Of a stretch of 36,276 nucleotides of DNA, positions 30,936 to 36,276 are shown in pieces. The position numbers were made by a program, and so were the translations under genes. Under the pieces are notes generated by a model. It saw nothing but the letters and a program-made list of their open reading frames with translations, made no database searches and was not told where the DNA came from. How positions within the stretch are numbered: position 1 is the stretch's first letter; every line of letters starts with the position of its first letter. Origin of the DNA: Lachnospiraceae bacterium (GTDB taxonomy: Bacteria; Bacillota; Clostridia; Lachnospirales; Lachnospiraceae); NCBI GenBank assembly GCA_017432565.1, contig JAFRIW010000023.1, forward strand, positions 1 to 36,276, given 5' to 3'.

Positions 30936-32012
30936 ATGGGAGAGACGAATAAGAAGTTTTCCATGCATGTAATGGATCATTACAAGATGGAGGATTTTAT
31001 TCCGGCAACAGAGAGTGAGAAGGAGTATCTGGTCAAAATGCGGCCGTCCACGACTGCGTTTCAGGACGGTATGCGGCGCCTGTTTAAAAACAAGGTTGCC
31101 GTGGTCAGCATGTTTGTGATTCTGCTGATTGCCCTGGCAGCGATTTTCCTTCCGATGGTCTGGCCTTACCAGTATGAGACCATGCTGGGTATGGCGCCCG
31201 GCAAGCCGGTGGACGCATCCTTCAACAATCTGCGTCCGTTTGAGTATTCCAAGGCGGAGCTTGCCGCTATTGAAGCGGGAGAGAAGGTCTTTCCGCACAT
31301 CTTCGGCACGGACTCCGCTGGCCGCGATTACTTCATCCGGATTATCTACGGGACGCGCGTCTCGCTGGCCGTCGGTCTGTTTGCATCCCTGATCGTTCTG
31401 GTGATCGGCCTGGTTGTCGGTTCCATTTCCGGTTACGCAGGCGGCAGAGTCGATCTGATCATCATGCGGATCGTCGACGTAATTTATTCCCTGCCGGATA
31501 TGCTGATGGTCATTCTGCTGGCAACGGTTCTGAAACAGGTCATCGGCAACAGGCTGGACGGAACCGTTCTTGCCAAGATCGGCTCCAACATCATCTCGCT
31601 GTTCATTATTTTCGCCCTGCTGTACTGGGTCTCCATGGCCCGCCTGATCCGCGGACAGATTCTGTCGCTCCGGGAACAGGAATATGTTCTGGCGGCGCAG
31701 GCCGCAGGCGCGCGGGGCGGCTGGATTATCCGCAAACATCTGCTTCCGAACTGCGTGTCTGTCATCGTCATTTCGACAGCGCTCCAGATCCCCAGCGCAA
31801 TCTTTACCGAGAGCTACCTCTCATTCCTGGGACTGGGCGTCAACGCGCCGATGCCTTCGCTTGGTTCCCTCGCTTCGGACGCACTGAACGGAATCAATAC
31901 GTACGCATACCGGCTGATTATTCCGGCTATTGTCATTTCCCTGATCGTCCTGTCCCTGAACCTGTTCGGCGACGGACTGCGGGATGCTTTTGATCCGAAG
32001 CTGAACAGCTGA
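30936..32012 (+). CDS. oppC: Oligopeptide ABC transporter permease OppC
   Basis: A 358-aa permease with a ~50-residue cytoplasmic N-terminus, a first span (VAVVSMFVILLIALAAIFLPM), the periplasm-side-equivalent outer loop with HIFGTDSAGRDYFIRIIYG, and further spans. The GTDxxGRD motif is diagnostic for OppC/DppC. The ATPase-contact loop is EYVLAAQAAGARGGWIIRKHLLPN, and the end FGDGLRDAFDPKL is standard. It lies 47 bp after oppB with an AGAGG site a little further upstream than usual. Confidence 0.95.
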   Translation: MGETNKKFSMHVMDHYKMEDFIPATESEKEYLVKMRPSTTAFQDGMRRLFKNKVAVVSMFVILLIALAAIFLPMVWPYQYETMLGMAPGKPVDASFNNLRPFEYSKAELAAIEAGEKVFPHIFGTDSAGRDYFIRIIYGTRVSLAVGLFASLIVLVIGLVVGSISGYAGGRVDLIIMRIVDVIYSLPDMLMVILLATVLKQVIGNRLDGTVLAKIGSNIISLFIIFALLYWVSMARLIRGQILSLREQEYVLAAQAAGARGGWIIRKHLLPNCVSVIVISTALQIPSAIFTESYLSFLGLGVNAPMPSLGSLASDALNGINTYAYRLIIPAIVISLIVLSLNLFGDGLRDAFDPKLNS

Positions 32013-32034
32013 TCGTCAATTTGAGGAAGAAATC

Positions 32035-33078
32035 ATGAGCTTACTGGAAGTCAGAAATCTGCATACGGCATTCTACACAGACGCAGGTGTCGTCAACGCA
32101 GTCAATCATATTTCGTTTAATCTGGACCGGGGCAAAGTCCTGGGTATCGTCGGTGAGTCCGGATCCGGAAAATCCGTCACGGCCTATTCGATCATGCAGA
32201 TTCTCGCCGGAACGGGCAGGATCTCGGAGGGTTCCTCGATCAAACTCGACGGTCAGGAGCTGGTCGGCGCCGGCGAAAATGTCATGAAGGATATCCGCGG
32301 CAACCGGATTTCCATTATTTTCCAGGACCCGATGACCTCGCTGAACCCGACTTATACCATCGGAAGACAGCTGTCGGAAGCAATCCTTCTGCACACGGAC
32401 CGCAACCGGGAACAGGCCAGAGCGCGCGCCATCGAGATGCTCAAGCTCGTCAACGTCAATGAGCCCGAGAAGCGGATGAAGCAGTATCCTTACGAGTTTT
32501 CGGGCGGCATGCGGCAGCGTGTCATGATCGCTATGGCGCTGGCCTGTGAGCCGGACATTCTGATTGCCGACGAGCCGACGACCGCGCTGGACGTGACCAT
32601 CCAGGCCGGCATTCTGGAACTGATGAAGGATATCCAGAAAGAACTGGGAATGGCGATTATCCTGATCACCCACGACCTGGGTGTCGTCGCCCAGATGTGT
32701 GATGAAGTCATCGTCATGTACGCGGGTTCCATCTGCGAGCAGGGGACGGCGGACGAGATTTTCTATAATCCGAAGCACGAATATACCAAAGGCCTTCTGC
32801 GCTCCATCCCCACGACGGGCAACATGGGAGAGCGGCTGCAGCCGATCACCGGCACGCCGATCGACCTTCTGAACATGCCCGCGGGATGTGCGTTTGCACC
32901 GCGCTGTGAAGCGGCGATGAAGATCTGTATGCGGGAGAAATGCGAGCGCATGCAGATCAACGAGAACCATATGGCGGCCTGCTGGATGAATGTGCGGGAT
33001 GCGCTGAATGCTGAGACGGCGCAGTCCGAAGCGGCACAGGAGACAGTGCAGGGAGCAGAGCAGTCCGAAGCGGAATGA
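32035..33078 (+). CDS. oppD: Oligopeptide ABC transporter ATPase OppD
   Basis: A 347-aa ATPase. Walker A is GESGSGKS, the Q-loop region [10 protein letters not shown], signature FSGGMRQR, Walker [13 protein letters not shown] and switch His in THDLG. The C-terminal extension typical of the OppD/DppD group has several cysteines ([20 protein letters not shown] ...), the segment that carries a metal cluster in some relatives. The last ~30 residues are a Glu/Gln/Ala-rich tail ([17 protein letters not shown]) that is not part of the fold. It works as a heterodimer with OppF; the stop overlaps the oppF ribosome site. Confidence 0.95.
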   Translation: MSLLEVRNLHTAFYTDAGVVNAVNHISFNLDRGKVLGIVGESGSGKSVTAYSIMQILAGTGRISEGSSIKLDGQELVGAGENVMKDIRGNRISIIFQDPMTSLNPTYTIGRQLSEAILLHTDRNREQARARAIEMLKLVNVNEPEKRMKQYPYEFSGGMRQRVMIAMALACEPDILIADEPTTALDVTIQAGILELMKDIQKELGMAIILITHDLGVVAQMCDEVIVMYAGSICEQGTADEIFYNPKHEYTKGLLRSIPTTGNMGERLQPITGTPIDLLNMPAGCAFAPRCEAAMKICMREKCERMQINENHMAACWMNVRDALNAETAQSEAAQETVQGAEQSEAE

Positions 33079-33085
33079 GGAAGCT

Positions 33086-34072
33086 ATGAACAATACGAAT
33101 GAACAGCCTCTGGTAGAGGTAAAGCATCTCAAACAGTATTTTGATATCAACACGGGATTCTTCAAGTCGACTCCGCTGAAGGCGGTGGACGATATTTCCT
33201 TCTCGATCCGGAAGGGCGAGACCCTGGGACTGGTGGGTGAATCCGGCTGCGGCAAAACCACGGCGGGACGCACGATTCTGCACCTGTATAAGCCGACCGG
33301 CGGAGAAGTCCTGTTTCACGGGAAGCCCGTCAGAACAAAACAGGAGATCGACGAGTACCGGACGAAGGCGACGATGGTTTTCCAGGATCCCTATTCGTCC
33401 CTGGATCCCAGAATGACCGTCTCCGATATCATCGGGGAGCCGCTCGATGTCCACAAGATGTACAGCTCGAAGACAGAGAGAAGAGAGCGGATTCTGGAGC
33501 TGATGGATCACGTCGGCCTCAACTCGGAGCACGCTGCCCGCTATGCCCACGAATTTTCGGGCGGCCAGAGACAGCGCGTCGGCATCGCGAGAGCCCTTGC
33601 CGTCAATCCGGAATTCATCGTCTGCGACGAGCCGGTCTCGGCGCTGGATGTGTCCATTCAGGCGCAGGTCATCAATATGTTTGACGAGCTGCAGGACAAG
33701 CTGGATCTGACGTATCTGTTCATCGCGCACGACCTGCTGGTAGTGCGGCACATTTCCGACCGGATCGCAGTCATGTATCTGGGCAAAATGGTGGAGCTCG
33801 CAGATGCGGCTGATATATACGATCGTCCGCTTCACCCCTACACAAAGGCGCTGATTTCAGCGGTTCCGGTTCCGGATCCGAACATGGCCCGGTCCAACCA
33901 GCGTATTGCGCTGACCGGCGAGATCCCGAGCCCGCTTCACGCGCCGAGCGGCTGTCCGTTCCACACCAGATGCCCTTATGCGGCCGATGTCTGCAAGGGA
34001 AGTATGCCGGCCTTTGAAGAGGTCGAGAAGGGCCGCTTTGTGGCCTGCCACCGGGTGAAGGAAATCAACTGA
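33086..34072 (+). CDS. oppF: Oligopeptide ABC transporter ATPase OppF
   Basis: A 328-aa ATPase. It begins with VEVKHLKQYFDI, then Walker A GESGCGKTT, Q-loop FQDPYSSLDPRMTV, signature FSGGQRQR, Walker B IVCDEPVSALD and switch His in AHDL. The C-terminal motif CPFHTRCPYAADVC is typical of OppF/DppF. The start is ATG 33086 behind GAGGAAG, which overlaps the oppD stop; the open frame extends back to 33008 inside oppD. About 150 bp separate it from oppA. Confidence 0.96.
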   Translation: MNNTNEQPLVEVKHLKQYFDINTGFFKSTPLKAVDDISFSIRKGETLGLVGESGCGKTTAGRTILHLYKPTGGEVLFHGKPVRTKQEIDEYRTKATMVFQDPYSSLDPRMTVSDIIGEPLDVHKMYSSKTERRERILELMDHVGLNSEHAARYAHEFSGGQRQRVGIARALAVNPEFIVCDEPVSALDVSIQAQVINMFDELQDKLDLTYLFIAHDLLVVRHISDRIAVMYLGKMVELADAADIYDRPLHPYTKALISAVPVPDPNMARSNQRIALTGEIPSPLHAPSGCPFHTRCPYAADVCKGSMPAFEEVEKGRFVACHRVKEIN

Positions 34073-34085
34073 TCCTCCCGGCCTG

Positions 34086-34113
34086 ACCGGAGCAGGGAAC
34101 CTCCGGTGATTTT
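34086..34113 (+). terminator. Possible attenuator hairpin between oppF and oppA
   Basis: ACCGGAG and CTCCGGT form a perfect 7-bp stem with an 8-nt loop (34086-34107), followed by GATTTT. The stem is short and the T-run weak, so partial termination is more likely than full. Confidence 0.45.
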
Positions 34114-34221
34114 ACCGAATTCAGGACGGGGCAGTCTCTCTGCCAACAGGCAGCGCAGAAGAGGCAGCTTCGTTTTGAAGATAGAAACATACTTTTTCAA
34201 GGAACGAAAGGAGTAGAAATT

Positions 34222-36144
34222 ATGAAAAAGGCATTAGCACTCATGCTCTGCGGCGCAATGGTGTTCAGCCTGGCAGCATGCGGAGATTCCGCACAGAGCC
34301 CGGACGCACCCGCTCCCGCACCGGCTGAAGAAGCCGTCGAGGAAGCTCCCGCAGCAGAGGAAGAAGCTCCCGCAGCAGAGACCGAAGAGGCAGCTGAGGA
34401 AGTCGCTCCTGAGGCAGCAGGGGAAGGCATCAATGTCTGCCTGGCATCCGAGCCGGCTACCCTGGATCCCGCTCTGAACAGCGCGGTCGACGGAGCAACC
34501 CTCTGCGCACATCTGTTCTCCGGCCTTTCCAAGTGGGCACTGGATGACAACGGCAATCTTGCCATTGTCCCCGACGCAGCACAGGAGCTGGTCGAAGGTG
34601 TCATGAACGACGACGGAACCGTCACCTACACCTACACTCTGCGCGACGGCCTCAAGTGGTCCGACGGACAGGATGTCACGGCAGGCGACTTCGTCTTCGC
34701 ATGGAACCGTGCAGCTTCTCCGGCACTGGCAGCTGACTACTGCTACATGTTCGAAGTAGTTGACGGCTACGAAGAGATGTGGGAGACCGATGAGAGCGGT
34801 GAGAACTTCGTCAATCCCGATGCGACTCTGAACGCAAAGGCAATTGATGACAAGACCATCGAAATCACTCTGAACAACGAGATCGCATACTGGGATGAGC
34901 TTCTTGCATTCCCGTCCTACTATCCCGTCAGAGAAGATGTTGTTGCAAATGAGAACTGGGCAACCGATCCGGCTACTTATGTCAACAACGGACCTTATGT
35001 GATGTCCGACTGGGCACACAACAGTGTGATCACACTGTCCAAGAATGAGAACTATGTCGACGCAGCAGAAGTTACCATGCCTGTGATCAACTTCTATCTG
35101 TCCGACGACGCAAACAACATGCTGACCAACTTCGAGAACGGCGCATGGCAGCTGATCGACGATGTCCCGACCAACGAGATCGCTTCCCTGAAGGAGAAGT
35201 ATCCGGATGAGTTCAAGATCGCCGGCCAGATCGGCACCTACTATGTCGGCTGGAATGTCAACGAGGATATCCTTCCCGCTGATTCCGGACTCGAGGGTGC
35301 AGAGGCTGAGAAGGCCCGCGCTGAGATCCGCAATGCTTTCGCACTGCTGTATGACCGCAACTACATCGTCAACGATGTCGCACAGGGCGGCCAGGTTCCG
35401 GCTTCTTCCTTCGTCGCTATGGGCATGACCGATACCGACGGCAAGGAGTTCTATCAGAATGCAGGCAGCAACCCTGACTTCGTAGGCTACTACGATGTTT
35501 CCGAGGATGCTCTGGCTTCCAACTATGAGGCAGCTATCGAGACTCTGAAGAAGTATTATGATTATGACGAAGCTTCCGGCAAGTTCACCAACATTCCTTC
35601 CATGACTTACCTCTACAACACCTCCGAAGGCCACAAGGCAATCGGTGAGTATCTGCAGAGCGCAATGGCAGGTGTCGGTGCGAACATCCAGCTCGAGAAC
35701 CAGGAGTGGGCAACCTTCCTGGATACCCGTAAGGCCGGCAACTACACTGTCGCAAGAAACGGCTGGCTGGCTGACTTCAACGATCCGATTTCCTTCCTGG
35801 ATATGTGGACAACCAACTCCGGCAACAACGACTGCCAGTTCGGCAAGGGCGAGCACGCAAACGTTGCTGCTTACAGCCTGGATCTGACAGACCTCGGCTA
35901 TGACACCAAGGTTGAGGACGGCACATGGGCAGAGACCTATGACGTCATCATCGCTGACATCAAGAGCTGCACCGACAAGGAAGTCCGTTATCAGCTGATG
36001 CACAGAGCAGAAGACCTGCTGATGAGCACCGGTGCAATCGTTCCGCTGTACTTCTACACAGACCTGTACATGGTTGACTCCAACCTGAAGGGCTTCTACA
36101 GCAACCCGCTGGGCTACAAGTACTTCATGTACAGCACATTCTGA
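34222..36144 (+). CDS. oppA: Oligopeptide-binding lipoprotein OppA
   Basis: The 640-aa substrate-binding lipoprotein of the importer. The signal peptide ends in the lipobox LAAC with Cys20 as the lipid-modified residue. An Ala/Glu/Pro-rich tether (~24-66) follows, then the family 5 solute-binding fold: ASEPATLDPALN, LRDGLKWSDGQDVTAGDFVFAWNR, NNGPYVMSDW and NGWLADFNDPISFLDMW. The length suits an oligopeptide binder, but other peptides or related solutes are possible. ATG 34222 follows AAAGGAG. Codon use is restricted like rpsB, unlike the four preceding opp genes, so far more OppA than channel is probably made. A terminator follows. Confidence 0.95.
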   Translation: MKKALALMLCGAMVFSLAACGDSAQSPDAPAPAPAEEAVEEAPAAEEEAPAAETEEAAEEVAPEAAGEGINVCLASEPATLDPALNSAVDGATLCAHLFSGLSKWALDDNGNLAIVPDAAQELVEGVMNDDGTVTYTYTLRDGLKWSDGQDVTAGDFVFAWNRAASPALAADYCYMFEVVDGYEEMWETDESGENFVNPDATLNAKAIDDKTIEITLNNEIAYWDELLAFPSYYPVREDVVANENWATDPATYVNNGPYVMSDWAHNSVITLSKNENYVDAAEVTMPVINFYLSDDANNMLTNFENGAWQLIDDVPTNEIASLKEKYPDEFKIAGQIGTYYVGWNVNEDILPADSGLEGAEAEKARAEIRNAFALLYDRNYIVNDVAQGGQVPASSFVAMGMTDTDGKEFYQNAGSNPDFVGYYDVSEDALASNYEAAIETLKKYYDYDEASGKFTNIPSMTYLYNTSEGHKAIGEYLQSAMAGVGANIQLENQEWATFLDTRKAGNYTVARNGWLADFNDPISFLDMWTTNSGNNDCQFGKGEHANVAAYSLDLTDLGYDTKVEDGTWAETYDVIIADIKSCTDKEVRYQLMHRAEDLLMSTGAIVPLYFYTDLYMVDSNLKGFYSNPLGYKYFMYSTF

Positions 36145-36190
36145 TCAGACAGAACCTGTTAAGACAGAAATCTGCCGGGACAGAGAAAAG

Positions 36191-36222
36191 AAAAGGACAC
36201 GCCTTGTGCGCGTCCTTTTTTA
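36191..36222 (+). terminator. Terminator of the opp operon
   Basis: A 12-bp stem with one mismatch (36191-36202 with 36208-36219), a 5-nt loop and a run of six T (36215-36220) ending in TAT. It is A-rich on the left, so it could also act in the reverse direction. Confidence 0.85.
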
Positions 36223-36230
36223 TAAGCGAG

Positions 36231-36276
36231 AGTCAGGGGGAGTCAGGGGGACAGGTCCGGTGACTCATTTTGCAAA
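36231..36276. repeat. Short direct and inverted repeats at the window edge
   Basis: AGTCAGGGGG is repeated head to tail (36231-36240, 36241-36250). GAGTCA at 36240-36245 pairs with TGACTC at 36261-36266. The final bases (ATTTTGCAAA) look like the start of another palindrome cut by the edge. It resembles REP-like intergenic elements, but this cannot be settled here. Confidence 0.5.

Noticed and set aside
34234..36003. 589-aa minus-strand open frame opposite oppA
   Set aside because: It is the mirror of a strongly codon-biased gene, Val/Cys/Ile-rich without family features.

Overview
The window reads as chromosomal DNA of a GC-rich member of the Clostridia, most likely Lachnospiraceae. The evidence is a Gram-positive wall-anchored repeat protein with an LPXTG-like tail, a lipobox solute-binding protein, a MecA-type Clp adaptor, a polymerase I with a decayed proofreading site, strong AGGAGG ribosome sites, and a tRNA without an encoded CCA. 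I see no phage, insertion sequence or CRISPR array. Nearly all coding is on the + strand.

Layout. 1-4685 is the 3' part of a giant surface protein built from two classes of tandem immunoglobulin-like modules. 4874-5404 holds two small genes, the second broken by a one-base frameshift. An ABC exporter follows, then the translation operon rpsB-tsf. From 9460 to about 14346 lies a tightly packed run with overlapping ends: mecA, an RluF-type pseudouridine synthase, ligA, metA and a 100-aa unknown. A new promoter at about 14410 starts two conserved unknowns and the cstA transporter gene, which ends at a strong terminator at 17132.

A promoter embedded in that terminator drives a MoxR-type AAA+ ATPase, a large VWA-domain protein and a small zinc-finger membrane protein (17216-20328), a compact cassette of unknown task. 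polA follows, then a 610-bp gene-free stretch packed with three kinds of repeats, then coaE, a WalJ/YycJ-like MBL hydrolase, and the conserved pair of ACT protein (UPF0237) and UPF0210. After a terminator come a PfkB sugar kinase, a tRNA-Gly and a secreted SGNH hydrolase. The window closes with a complete oligopeptide ABC importer, oppB-oppC-oppD-oppF-oppA.

Together the genes serve translation (S2, EF-Ts, rRNA modification, tRNA), DNA replication and repair (LigA, Pol I), CoA and methionine synthesis, and uptake of peptides or small acids (Opp, CstA). The cstA and oppA genes share the restricted codon choice of rpsB/tsf, suggesting high expression. The least explained parts are the AAA+/VWA/zinc-finger cassette, the repeat field between polA and coaE, and low-complexity, repeat-derived insertions in several housekeeping proteins.
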